The translations under genes were made by a program, and so were the position numbers. This document shows positions 31,586 to 44,293 of a DNA stretch of 64,000 nt, piece by piece (position 1 is the stretch's first letter; each line of letters starts with the position of its first letter). The notes beneath the pieces are model-generated. The model was not told the origin of the DNA and made no database searches. It was given only the letters and a program-made list of their open reading frames with translations. Source of the stretch: Annona cherimola (Eukaryota; Streptophyta; Magnoliopsida; Magnoliales; Annonaceae). The stretch covers positions 53,859,563-53,923,562 of the forward strand of contig CM059972.1 in NCBI GenBank assembly GCA_030490835.1, written 5' to 3'.

Positions 31586-33148
31586 TTTCCTACGAGACAG
31601 AGGCTGAGAAGAAAACTTTGCCGCCACCCCCACCTGTCATACCCCTAAACGCGAAAAAAGTCTCAATGAATCGAGTTCTAGTGGCAAGGTCTGGCACTGG
31701 GCGGAAAGGTTTCTCTGTCTTATGAAGATGGTAAACCTATTGATGGCAAAGGTATCGGAAGAAAGATCATGGATAGAGTTCACCAGACTTATATTGGTGA
31801 CTTTTAGGGAAAGTACTTCGCTTATGATGGTGAGAAGAGCTTGTTTACAGTGGGGGATCTTCCACAACAGAATTTTGAATTCAGTGTTGTGTCCTCAAAC
31901 AAAGTTAGTGGGAATAGTAGTCCTCACGGTAATGACAGCCCCGAGGAGGGAGATCGGAAAAGGCAAAGGCGTTCGTATCAGACCAAGACTTTCAAAGTTG
32001 AGATACGTTTTGCTGCCAAAATTCCAATGAAAGCTATTGCAAATGCTCTGCGAGGACCCGATTCCTAAAGTTCTCAGGGTTCTAGATATAATCCTAAGGC
32101 AGCATGCTGCAAAGCAGGGTTGCCTTCTGGTTCGGCAGTCATTTTTTTTTTTCACAATGATCCTAGTAACTTTGTTGACATCGGAGGTGGAGTTTTGGGT
32201 TGCCGTGGTTTTCATTCTAGCTTCCGAACCAGTCAAAGGGGCTTGTCTCTAAATATTGATGTGTCTACTACAATGATTATAAGGCCTGGCCCTGTTGATG
32301 GATTTCTGATGGCTAATCAAAATGTTAGAAATCATGGTGAAATTGATTGGGGAAAGGCAAAGAGAACTCTGAAGAATCTGAGGGTGAAAACAAGACCCTC
32401 AAATATGGAATTTAAAATTGTAGGGCTAAGTGAGCTTTCATGCAACCAGCAAATGTTTACTTTGAAACAGAAAAATGGAAGAGGCGATAGCCCGTCTCAA
32501 ACCATTGAGATTACAGTTTTCGATTATCGGCACATTGAGCTTAGGTTTTTTGCAAATATGCCATGCATTAATGTTGAAAAGCCAAAACGCCCCACTTACT
32601 ATCCTGTCGAGCTCTGCTCTTTGGTTTCATTGCAAAGGTATACTAAATCTCTGTCAACTTTGCAAAGATCATCACTGGTTGAAAAATCAAGACAGAAACC
32701 ACAAGAAAGGATGCAAACTTTAAGTAATGCATCAAGAAGCAGCAACTATGGTGCTGATGAAATGTTGAAGGCATGCGGTATTTCGATCAATGGTAACTTC
32801 ACTCAAGAAGAAGGCCGTGTCTTGAATGCACCAAAGTTAAAAGATGGCAATGATGAATTCTTTCCTAGAAATGGTCAATGGAATTTCAACAATAAGAAAC
32901 TAGTGGACCCTCAAAAAAAAAAAAAAAAAAAGAAAAAGAAAAAAGAAAGATGGGCTATTGTGGACTTTTCTGCTCGCTGTGATGTTCGGTCTCTTGCTCG
33001 TGATCTGCACAAATGTGGAGCGATGAAAGGCATTGTCATTGCAAGAGAATCCTCAATCATTCAGTCAAAGCTTCCAGGAGTCCCTCAGTTTCTTCTTTGT
33101 GTTTTGCCTGGGAAAAAGAATTGTGATATATATGGCCCATATTATTAA
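31586..33148 (+). pseudogene. Captured AGO4-clade Argonaute cDNA fragment, decayed
   Basis: Reads as an intronless Argonaute of the AGO4/6/9 clade. N-terminus TLPPPPPVIPLN; N domain GRKIMDRVHQTYIGDF and YDGEKSLFTVGDLPQQNFEF; linker LRVLDIILRQHAAKQGCLLV; then GCRGFHSSFRTSQRGLSLNI, PAZ (FLMANQNVR, DWGKAKRTLKNLRV), L2 (KPKRPTYYPVELCSLVSLQR, SLVEKSRQKPQERMQTLSNA, YGADEMLKACGISINGNFTQ) and part of MID (DFSARCDVRSLARDL, IQSKLPGVPQFLLCVLPGKK). The PIWI slicer domain is missing. Damage: a deletion near 31710, TAG near 31803, frameshifts near 32060 and at the T-run near 32145, an expanded A-run at 32914-32930, and a MID deletion. Plant AGO4 genes have many introns, so capture from mRNA is inferred. 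From 32150 to 33148 the frame is open. Confidence 0.85.
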
Positions 33149-33250
33149 AAAAAAAAAAAAATCCTCATTACGCCATCAGTCAAGAGAAGCCTGCCAAACA
33201 ACATGTCAGGAATCACGCCTTTACAAGTGGCCCACGGCGGCATAATTCCT
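33149..33250 (+). other. Gypsy 3' untranslated segment before the LTR
   Basis: Follows an A14 run at the end of the Argonaute piece. Contains GAGAAGCCTGCCAAACAAC and GCATAATTCC and leads directly into the polypurine tract. No gene seen. Confidence 0.5.
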
Positions 33251-33261
33251 GAGGGGGCATT
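33251..33261 (+). promoter_or_regulatory. Polypurine tract of the Gypsy element
   Basis: CTGAGGGGGCATT immediately before the TG that starts the 3' LTR. This is the expected plus-strand primer site. It fixes the 5' border of the 3' LTR and so the start of the duplicated block at 7973. Confidence 0.75.
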
Positions 33262-33376
33262 TGAAGAGATATATTTTTCACCAAAAAAAAGAAAAGAAAA
33301 AAGAGAGCAGTAGCAGCAAAATCGCCGCTCTCCACAAAAACAAGAGCTGGAGGGGCCGAACCAGACCCGGCAGAAC

Positions 33377-33551
33377 ATGAGCCAGCAGATGCAATCTGGC
33401 TTCGGCAGCAGCATGGCGGTGTCTTCTCCGTCGAGGGCAGCGTCGTCGTCATTCGGGCTCGATCCTTCGTCCGCGGTGGCCGCCGCAGTCATGAACTCGA
33501 GGGCTGCAGCGTTCGCGAAGCAAAGCCAGAGCTCCTCTGAGCGGGCGGTGG
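33377..33551 (+). pseudogene. Captured unidentified first exon (LTR copy 2)
   Basis: Same Ser/Ala-rich start as at 8089 (MSQQMQSGFGSSMAVSSPSR) with the same GTAAGT at its end. It differs from copy 1 at three or four transitions, including Ala to Val. Confidence 0.55.
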
Positions 33552-33701
33552 TAAGTCGTCATCCAGGCTTCACGACCAACAGCTTCGGCGGCTCCACCTT
33601 GATCGAACTCTCCCCGCTTGCTCTCCGCCACATGAAGACGGCGATGCAGCCGACGAAGACGGCAATCGAGGATCATCAGGAACTGGCGATTCTCAAGGAG
33701 G

Positions 33702-35135
<1,434 letters not shown>

Positions 35136-35170
35136 CAGCCGCTGAACCCATCCCAAGCCGGCAAAAAGCC

Positions 35171-35178
35171 TATAAATA
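35171..35178 (+). promoter_or_regulatory. Predicted TATA box of the Gypsy LTR (copy 2)
   Basis: TATAAATA, identical context to 9899-9906. R would begin about 30 bp downstream. Confidence 0.6.
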
Positions 35179-35329
35179 GCCGCATTCGGCTACTCATTCA
35201 GGGGACAACGAAGAGAACGGAAGAGCGGGAGAAGGAGACAAGCTCCGAAAGCAAGCATTTCGTTCTTTCTTCTAAGTTCTAATAGAGAACGTAAGTTCTC
35301 AAGTTTGTTTTCTTTTTATCTATTTAAAA

Positions 35330-36420
35330 AAAAAGAGTCTTTTTTAATATAAATATATATATACATATACGTTATTTTCAAAAACTACTTTTCCCAACGT
35401 GGATACTCCCCGACTGGCGGGTTGAATTGACACACGGGTTAAGTATATTTTCTCTTTTAAAAATAAAATAAAAATATATATGTGTTATATTATATATATA
35501 TATAAATATATATACATATATATTATTTTCAAAAACTACTTTTCCCAACGTGGATACTCCCCGACTGGCGGGTTGAATTGACACACGGGTTAAGTATATT
35601 TTCTCTTTTAAAAATAAAATAAAAATATATATGTGTTATATTATATATATATAAATATATATATACATATATATTATTTTCAAAAACTACTTTTCCCAAC
35701 GTGGATACTCCCCGACTGGCGGGTTGAATTGACACACGGGTTAAGTATATTTTCTCTTTTAAAAATAAAATAAAAATATATATGTGTATATTATATATAT
35801 ATAAATATATATACATATATATTATTTTCAAAAAAACTACTTTTCCCAACGTGGATACTCCCCGACTGGCGGGTTGAATTGACACACGGGTTAAGTATAT
35901 TTTCTCTTTTAAAAATAAAATAAAAATATATATGTGTTATATTATATATATATAAATATATATATACATATATATTATTTTCAAAAACTACTTTTCCCAA
36001 CGTGGATACTCCCCGACTGGCGGGTTGAATTGACACACGGGTTAAGTATATTTTCTCTTTTAAAAATAAAATAAAAATATATATGTGTATATTATATATA
36101 TATAAATATATATACATATATATTATTTTCAAAAAAACTACTTTTCCCAACGTAGATACTCCCCGACTGGCGGGTTGAATTGACACACGGGTTAAGTATA
36201 TTTTCTCTTTTAAAAATAAAATAAAAATATATATGTGTATATTATATATATATATATAAATATATATATACATATATACTATTTTTAAAAATAAAAAAAA
36301 ACTACTTTTCCCAACGTGGATACTCCCCGACTGGCGGGTTGAATTGACATACGGGATAAGTATATTTTCTCCTTTAAAAGTAAAAATAGATATATGAGTA
36401 TTTTCTATAAAATATATCAA
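35330..36420. repeat. Tandem array of seven about 151-bp units (LTR U5)
   Basis: The core CTACTTTTCCCAACGTGG begins at about 35385, 35536, 35687, 35837, 35988, 36138 and 36302, giving steps of 150-151 bp and a last step of 164. Each unit has a conserved GC-richer core (TACTCCCCGACTGGCGGGTT) and an AT-rich half with TATATA runs of variable length. A decayed eighth core lies at about 36674-36750 (GAGTAGATACTCCCCAAAC). Confidence 0.9.
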
Positions 36421-36429
36421 AATACACAT

Positions 36430-36610
36430 ATATATTCAAAGGCATCCAAAAAATCAATACTTTGAAATTACATAGATGTCCCGCGGGCACCCAAAAATTA
36501 AGATTTTGACTTCTAAGATTATATAAATGCCCCGCGGGCCTCCAAAATGAATACTTTGTCCCGCGGGCCTTCAAAAATATATGTATTTGCCCCGTGGGCC
36601 CCAAAAAAAA
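36430..36610. repeat. Degenerate CCCGCGGGC-containing tandem repeat (LTR U5)
   Basis: CCCGCGGGC or CCCGTGGGC recurs at about 36480, 36531, 36559 and 36591, each followed by a run like ACCCAAAAA or CCTCCAAAAT. Confidence 0.65.
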
Positions 36611-36835
36611 AAAAATATATATTTTTAGACTTTCAAAAACATATATATATTATAAAAAAAGAATTTTCATATACTTTTGCCTGAGTAGATACTCCCCAAA
36701 CAATGGGATAAGTTGATACGCAGGGCTAAGTACCTTTCTATTATACATATACAACATATATATATATATATATATGACCTCTTCGCTCAACCCGAGCCTT
36801 AATGTCCGAGCAAGCCCTCTTGGGCCCAAAACCCT

Positions 36836-37170
36836 CCAAAAAGCCCAAGATGGCTCAAAACTCTCCAGCAAGCCCAAGATGGCTCAAAACCCTCCAAAAA
36901 GCCCAAGATGGCTTAAAATTTTCCAAAAAAAGCCCAAGATGGACCAAAACTCTCCAAAAAGCCTAAGATGGCTCAAAACTCTCCAAAATCCCAAAATGGC
37001 CCAAAACCCTCCAAAAAGCCCAAGATGGCTTAAAATTTTCCAAAAAAGCCCAAGATGGCCCGAAACCCTCCAAAAAGCCCAAGATGGCTCAAAACTCTTA
37101 AAAAAGCCCAAGATGACCCAAAAATTCCCCAACAAGCCCAGTTGGGCCCAAACCTTTTTAACTGGTCAAA
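36836..37170. repeat. Tandem array of about 30-bp units (LTR U5)
   Basis: Around ten copies of AAAGCCCAAGATGGCTCAAA followed by ACTCTCC or CCCTCC, with steps near 29-31 bp. A plus-strand frame (36774-37175) translates as a repetitive peptide but has no other coding sign. Confidence 0.85.
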
Positions 37171-37438
37171 GATGACCCAAACATATATATTTTTTTAATT
37201 CGGTTGAATCCATTTCTTGGTAAAACCACCCAATTGTTCAATCCAGAGGCTGAATGCGGGAGACACTGGTTTCTTGTACAAGTACAGAAGCTGAAAGCGG
37301 GACACGCTGGTCTGCTGTGTAAATCCAGAAGCTAAGAGCGCACTTAGTTTGCTGTGTAGGGTCACTAGTGTAGCCGACGGGCCCCTCACTAGTTCCCAAA
37401 CTGAGTCATCGCTGGTCGACGGGCTAAGCGTAAACTCA

Positions 37439-37683
37439 CATGGCGTGTGGCGTCATGAACCTCACATTTAAGGCATGGCGCGTGGCGTCATGAACCTCAC
37501 ATTTAAGGCATGGCGTGTGGCGTCATGAACCTCACATTTAAGGCATGGCGCGTGGCGTCATGTACCTCACATTTAAGTCATGGCGCGGGGCTTCATATAA
37601 TTCATATTTAAGATATGGCGCGTGGCGTCATATACCTCACATTCGAGTCACGGCGCGAGGCGAAGTGTACTCATTTATCTTTA
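37439..37683. repeat. Tandem array of seven 35-bp units (LTR U5)
   Basis: Units start CATGGCGCGTGGCGTCATGA and step by exactly 35 bp (37439, 37474, 37509, 37544, 37579, 37614, 37649). The last three units are diverged. Upstream, 37215-37380 holds about three looser units with CCAGAAGCTGAAAGCGGGA. Confidence 0.9.
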
Positions 37684-37966
37684 TATTTTTGTTAGACACG
37701 ATTTTTCGTGCACTTGTAAAAACGTAGAAGGATCTTCTATGTACTTCATTATTATTAAGCATTTTTTTTGTGGGCCATTGTATTCAGCTCTTTTAATCAA
37801 GGGTTTTCTCGTTAGAGATGTAAAATCAGAATGTGGAACACAATGCAAAATATTTCTGTGATGTACTTTTCGGACTCGGTTAAAGAATTGGATGCTTTAA
37901 AATTTTGTTGAGAAATCAATTAAGCATTTATTCTCAAAGCCACAGGGACTTAATTTGGTCGGAACA

Positions 37967-37971
37967 CAATC
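37967..37971. repeat. Target-site duplication CAATC, right side
   Basis: Follows the proposed LTR terminus GGAACA. Matches 7968-7972. Confidence 0.5.
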
Positions 37972-38760
37972 TCAATTTCCAGTTGAAAAATAAAATAAAG
38001 TAAAGAAGGAAAATGATAGAAATTTTACTTGAACTCTGAGGCAAGAGGAGTTGATGATCTTCATGCATGTATAAATTTAGGATTATGATTTTCTATAACA
38101 CTCCATAATTAGATTTAATAAAAATTTTAGATACACCTGCAACTTTTAACCCTAATTTTTAATAGAGACATATTTTTTTAATAATTTCATTCATACCTAC
38201 AACGTATGCCCAGAATTCTTCATATACCCATGTCGTAGCATTGATTATTAGAAAATTTTGATTTTTTTAGTTTTAATATATTAAAAATGCCGAAAGCATT
38301 GTTATTAAAACCAGATTCGGATTGGACGGTTTAACTGGTTCAACCGGGAACCGGACACTTGGTCAGTATGATTCAGTTCAGTTTCAGGTTGGACACATCA
38401 AGCCGCTATAACTCGGTTAAACGCTGACCGATTGTTGGATTAGCTGGTTAAGCCGTTTCACATTTTAGAGGAAAAAAAAAAAATAATAATAATAAAATAA
38501 TAATAATAATAATAAAACAGCAAGGCTACCAAGCGTCCGCTCCACATGCCTTCTTCGTTGTCGTTGTCCCCATTTGAGTTTTGAGGGCTTCAGCGCCACC
38601 ACCCATTTACTCTCTACAATCATTCATTATCCAGGGTTTTTCTCTATTATAAATCTGACTTTAGTATTATTTAATTTTAATTGTACATCATTATTATTAT
38701 TAATATTATTTAATTTTAATTGCACATTATTATTATTTTTATATTTATCTGTAACATGAT
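37972..38760. other. Spacer with AACCGG repeat and AT/AAT microsatellites
   Basis: 38290-38460 is AACCGG-rich (GGTTTAACTGGTTCAACCGG). 38470-38515 is an AAT microsatellite. 38660-38745 has two copies of an ATTATTTAATTTTAATTG word separated by ATT runs. No gene seen. Confidence 0.5.
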
Positions 38761-38849
38761 TGGAATCCCAATTATTGCATTATTTTTAAATATAAAATGA
38801 CGGAACTGACCTGTGCACATGCCCCTACTGCATGGCCATTAATGCACCT

Positions 38850-39575
38850 GTTGCGATACCTTCGATGATACCTCCCCGTCGCCGTCACCGCCACTGACAG
38901 CTCCAAGTTACCTTGTCGGGACTCGAGACAGCAAGATTGCCTCAGCATCACATTCTAGTAGAGAAAGCTCCAACCTCATAGCCACCGCTATTGCAAGCAT
39001 CGTTGATAGTGTCGCATCTGCTGCTTCATCGTCTTCCTACCCTCTGTTGATGCAAGCTAGAAAAGGCATGCTACTGCTGCTACATGGCCTTCACTGTCCT
39101 CATGACAAATCCCTTTGCTACCTAGGCGACCATAGCTGCATCGTCTCCTTCGACCTCGCCATGACCACCATCTCCTCCCTCTCTGTATCTCTCCATGCCA
39201 CCATCCACCAACCCCCCTTCCTCCCTCAAATATCGACTCCCTAATGAAGATTTGGATTCCTTGATATCCATCACCACCGATGAAGACCTTAATAACATAA
39301 TCGAAGAGTATGATCGCCTCTGTTCTTCGACTCCCACGACTAGAGTCACCCAAAAGCCCGCCCAAATTAGCCTCTGTCTTCCCCTTGAAGCCCAACGCTG
39401 TTTTTGCCCCATCTTTAATCGGATATGACGCGAAGTCCAAGTCTTGTTTCGTCGACGTGCTGAATGGGGTGGATATTATGGTAGAGGTGCTACGCGGGGA
39501 TGTCTGCGGATGTGAATACTTTGCTTGGTGGATGTGAGCGGGGAGGATGGAAATGGGAAGGGATCGGGGAAGGAT
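38850..39575 (+). pseudogene. PB1-domain protein pseudogene, intronless, frameshifted
   Basis: Pieces of a plant PB1-domain protein occur in order but in three frames: PHDKSLCYLGDHSCIVSFD (from about 39096), then SLKYRLPNEDLDSLISITTD and EDLNNIIEEYDRLCSS (from about 39217), then KSKSCFVDVLNGVDIM (about 39436). PB1 domains mediate protein-protein contact, and this family has the same order LKYQLP-EDLDSLIS-TTDEDL. At least two frameshifts separate the pieces and the upstream part (38850-39040) is only vaguely similar. It is most likely a decayed copy. Confidence 0.65.
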
Positions 39576-40835
39576 CAACTGAGGTGTGAATGAAGTTCCT
39601 AGTCTTGGCCAGTTTGGTCGCCTTGAAGAGCTGGTCGACCATCACCTACTGCTGGTGGTGATTTGGGTCGTCCATGGAGCCTGCCAACTTAGGTTTCATT
39701 GGCCTTTGCTGGAGCTGATGCGAGAAGAGCTGCAACAGCTTGCTACTACTGTTCATAGTTAGCAGTTGCCATGGTTGGCGGAGGAAGACCTCTTGCCGTG
39801 ATCTAGCTCGTCAGATGTCATGCAGTGGCGACAGCTACACTGGAGCTTTCGCCTTGGGAAGGCAACCATTTGTGTAGAGGATTGTTGGAAACTACCACCA
39901 TGGCGGCTGAGTCAGATGAGCTGCTGTCTTTCCCTAGTGAAGAAGACATTTGATGTGGGTGGGCGCTACCTTCTTCTCATATCCAGAAGGACCAGAACAG
40001 AGGTGTGCTCAGAATTCTTCTCGAATTCAGAAGGACCAGGATAGAGGTTAATGATGAAAGAGACTTACGTGAGATGGGTTCGTGCATAGAGAAGAAGAAA
40101 TGATGGGTATTTTCGGTATTTTACATGAGCTAACAACGTTTTTTTTCCGCCGTAAAGAATGAGGGTTTGCAATGCAAAATCCTAAACTTCGCAGGTTTAA
40201 AATGCTAATACGTAAACTTCGAGGTCCAAAATGCTAATACACAAAGTTAGAGGGTTTATGACGCAAATTTCCCACAATATTCACTACTTTAGACTTAACC
40301 AACTCTATGCAAACAGCTAAAATTCAAGCAAGTGAGCAACCATATGTTTCAAGCAGAAGCATACACTCAACCACTTCAATGTTAAATTATCGATAATAAC
40401 ATTGTAATAGGGAGATAAGAATAACTCTAAGAAAAGAAAATAGGAGAACAAAATAGTTTTACTTGCCTCCACATTAGCACAACAACAACACAACACAATG
40501 TAGAGGATTTCAGCAATAGCATATGGCACAACAATAGTAATCGAGTTTTAGTAGTCGTAAATGACAAGGCAGAAGAGGATATCACATCTAGCACTGCTGC
40601 AATAGATGGTCAGTAAGGGCAAAATAGCAAGGGAGAAAATATCTCTCTTCCTCCCAAATTTGGCGATGTGCAAATAGTTTAGCAGGGCTGGTAGTGGATT
40701 TTGACAACACACGATCATGTTCGCAACAACGCCCCTCTTTATAATCCAAAAAAACACCAGATCTCTAGCAAGGATGGCCGATACTCATTTTCTCTACCCA
40801 TTCATAAAGGTCGGAAGAGGATCAAAGTAGGCGGT
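39576..40835. other. Spacer, no gene recognised
   Basis: 40150-40270 contains three related pieces of about 35 bp (AAATGCTAATACGTAAACTT, AAATGCTAATACACAAAGTT and a diverged first one). Otherwise nothing recognisable. Confidence 0.45.
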
Positions 40836-43800
40836 TGTAATGCCCCATTCCTAGATATACTCAATAACTAGTTAATGGGTACTATACAACCTAAGAAAAA
40901 TTCGGCATCATCTCCCTATAATATATAAGGGGTGGTATGGATTACATGACCTGATATTCATAAATATTTCAATTTCATTTCAAAATATAACATTCAATCC
41001 TATATTTATACATTTGTATCTTCATATAATAAGGACATTCATATAGAAGGAAAATCATTGAGTGTTATCTTTATACATCAAGTAAACCTAATGATTATGC
41101 ATATATGCATCCATAGAGATTATAATCCAATCCAAAATACTAAATACAAAATGTTTGTCAAAGTGTATCTGTCTCAATAATCGTCTACATATACAAATAT
41201 CAAAAGAGCACAAATTTTAAAAGAACTGAAATTAAAGATATTATGCTAATGGTCTCCAAGATTTGAACTTCAACTTGTCTCATCTTGAGGTTCCCCACCT
41301 GGCCTGTGATCTAAAGGCAAAATAACAAACCATACGAGTCTAAATAGACTCAGTAAGTAGATGGTGGTTAACACAAAGTGGAAATAATTAAAATTCTAGA
41401 TGCACATGTTGTGATCGAGATAAGACATATGGGTCCAAATACCCACTCCCAAGATTGTATGCATATAACCACGTGTAAATAGAAGGACACGAACAATCCT
41501 CTACTCATGTCTATCAAGGGCCATGAACAACCCTCTCCTCATGTTAATCAGGGGCCATGAACAACCCTTTTACAACCAACCATTTTAGATAACACATCAT
41601 ACATAACAGACAAGGATAAATGCCACAAACCACACATACAACATTAACAAGGTTTACTTTAAATTCAACACACAAAACTGCCATACAAGTATTTTACCAG
41701 ACACATGATAAGTGCAAAATAAGAGAACCTTCAATTCATACTCTCGTTTAATCCGAATTGATTAACGTCACATTTTAACAATATAGAAACTGCTAACAAA
41801 TCCTTTACCTCATAGAAATCGCACATTCATAGCAAATTTCCCATGAACCCTGCTTACGCTAACTGTTATGAACCTTATTGTGAGGACCAGGTATTTTTAT
41901 TCTATTTTTATTATAACTTTTCTCTATTTATGAGGTAACTTATGAACATGCTAGTAAGAATTTTATGATATTAATGGATACATAACATACATGGACACGA
42001 CATTTAGGAGATGTATAGTGCATATGTGCATGTATGATTAGCGTTCCATTGATGGGCACTATGACTATTGTTTCCCTCGCAGAGTAGGTACGGGGTTCGA
42101 CCTGCCCGGTCAGGTCGCGGGGGTCAAGGGGGCAGCGCCCTTGCGGGGGTGCAGGGGGCAGCGCCCCCGAAGAAAATTTTAATTATTAAGTCGTATGAGT
42201 AGGAGAGTAAATTACTAATTGCAATTAGACCCGATCCATGTTCCGACCCGACCCGATAGGGATTCAGTAATAAAGGAAGCCCGCGCGCGCTAGGGTTCAT
42301 TTTTTTCATCCCGCACCCGGCTATCTTCCTTCTTCTTCTCTTTCCGTTCTCTGCGTCTTCTCTTCTTTCCCCACCATTTAGTTCGGGCTAGCCACGGATT
42401 CATTCAAGGAAGCTCTACCGACTGTTTGAGGATCATCGACTCGAATCGTGGAAGTTCCGAATCTCTCCGTCTAAGTCTGGAGCACTATTTTTGGGGGAAA
42501 TTTCGATTCAAGTAAGTAGATGTCGCCCCTTCTCGATTTAGTGATGAAATTTTACGTTAAACGCGATGCGAGGCTAGAGGGAATGTATAGCTGCTAACGA
42601 CTCCATGGTATTAGGCGTAGAGTTCGTAACAATTAGGGTTCATGGTGAATTTACTTTGAATGCGTGATTTCTATGATGTAAAAGACTTCTTAGCAGTTGT
42701 TATATTGTTGAAATGTGACGTGAATAGATTTGCCCCAATCGAGAGTATGAATTGAAGGTTCTTTCATTTCGCACCTATCATGTGTTTGATAAAATGCTTG
42801 TGTGACAGATCTATGTGTTGTATCTGAATTGTGTTGATGTTGTATGCGTGGTTTGCGATGTGTTTCATTGTCTGTTATGTATGATGCGTTATCTCAAATA
42901 GTTGGTTGTAAGGGTTGTTCATGGCCCCTGATTGACATGAGGAGAGGGTTGTTCATGGCCCTTGATGGACATGAGTAGATGATTGGTTGTGTTGGTCAAT
43001 TTGTGTGTATGGTTATATGTATACGATCTTGAGAGTGGGTATTGGACCCATGTGTATTAGCTTCATCACTATATGAGTATCCATCATTATGCTTATTTGC
43101 ACTTTGTGCTAACCACTATCTACTTACTGGGTCTATTTAGACTCATATCATTGTTATTGTGGTTTTAGATCGCAGGTCAGAAGGGGAACTTAAGGATGGG
43201 ACAAGTTGAAGATCAAACATGAGAGACCCTAGCACAATATGTTGATTCCAGTTCTTTTAGACTTGTGCTCTTTTGATAATCATATATGTAGACAATTACT
43301 TAGGCGGATTCGTTTTGACAACTATAATATATTTAGTATTTCAGATTGGATTATAATTCTTGTTGATGCACATATGCATGACTATTATATCTGTTTGTTG
43401 TGTAAGGAAAATATGTAATGATTTCCTTCTATATGAATGTTCTTATTATATGAAGATGCAAGTATATAAATAGGATTGAATGTTACAGATGGAAATGTAA
43501 TGAATATCAGGTCATGTATTCCATATTACCCCTTGTTTGTTATGGGGAGATGCTGCCGAATTTTTCTTAGATTGTGTAGCGCCGTTGATTAGTTATTGAG
43601 TATTTTTATGAATGGGGCGTTACACTTATGCCCCATACCACGAAGTTGTTAGACGTTACACACTCCCACCAGTATATCATGTTTAACATGAAATTTCATC
43701 ACTAAATTAAGAATGGGCGACATCTACTTACCTTAATCATGATTTCCCTCAAAAACAGCGACCTTAGGCTTGGATTGCAGAGATTCGGAGCTTCCTTGAT

Positions 43801-44293
43801 TGGAATCAATGACCTTCAAGGCAGTCGGTAGAGTTTTCTTGAAGAGATCTACAGCTAGATCGAACTGAATAGAAGGGAAAGAGAAGAAAAAGTAGAGAAC
43901 GGGAAGAGAAGAAAAGGGAAACGTAGTCGGGCGCAACTGAAAGATGAAGCCCTAACTCGCGGGCTCCTCTTGATAATCGAACCCCCATCGAGTCGGGCCG
44001 GGCCGGAGCATGGGTCGAGTCTAATCGCAATTAGTAATTTACTTTCCCACTCCTACGACTTAATAGTTAAAAATTTCTCCAGGGGCGCTGCCCCCTTCAC
44101 CCCCGTGACCTGACCGAGCAGGTCGAACCCCGTACCTACTCTGCACTGTGGAAAATAGTCATAGTGCTCAACAATGTCCATAAATGTTATGCATCCATTA
44201 ACATCATAAATTCATAGTAGCATATTCATAAATCACCTCATAAATAGAGAAGGGTTATAATGAAAATAAAATAAAATACTAGGTCCATGTCCA
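40836..44293 (-). mobile_element. Solo LTR Q (outer copy, minus strand), split by LTR P
   Basis: Left part 40836-41878 and right part 43625-44293 are the reverse complement of successive parts of LTR P, and join exactly where P is inserted. Without P and one CTTAT the length is about 1.7 kb, like P. Its 3' terminus on the minus strand is GGGGCATTACA. Its 5' terminus is probably TGGACATGGACC. No matching 5-bp flanks were found, so it is older, or one end is altered. Neither primer site nor coding sequence adjoins, so it is a solo LTR. Confidence 0.8.
41879..43624 (+). mobile_element. Solo LTR P (1,746 bp), inserted in LTR Q in opposite orientation
   Basis: Starts TGTGAGGACCAGG and ends GGGGCGTTACA, flanked by CTTAT on both sides (41874-41878 and 43625-43629). 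It includes a GC-rich block (GGGGGCAGCGCCC at 42128-42172) and a CT-rich stretch near 42320-42370. At 42905-42980 are two copies of GGGTTGTTCATGGCCC. The GGGGCGTTACA end resembles LTR ends of plant Gypsy chromoviruses, but no coding region is left to confirm this. Confidence 0.9.

Noticed and set aside
31586..33148. Functional Argonaute gene
   Set aside because: Stop, frameshifts, internal deletions and no PIWI domain; it is a fragment.
35330..36420. CRISPR-like direct repeats with spacers
   Set aside because: The 151-bp units are repeated in full, including the between-core part, lie in an LTR of a plant retroelement, and there is no cas gene.
35378..36429. Long minus-strand frame (212 codons) with a repeated THVSIQPASRGVSTLGKVVF-like peptide
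   Set aside because: It only follows the 151-bp tandem array; AT-rich halves give Tyr/Ile runs and no start context or homology.
36774..37175. Repetitive 133-codon frame (KAQDGSKLS-type)
   Set aside because: Product of the about 30-bp tandem array; no independent coding sign.
42124..42309. GC-rich palindromic block GGGGGCAGCGCCC as a terminator or rRNA piece
   Set aside because: It lies inside solo LTR P and is repeated in LTR Q; such blocks are common in plant Gypsy LTRs.
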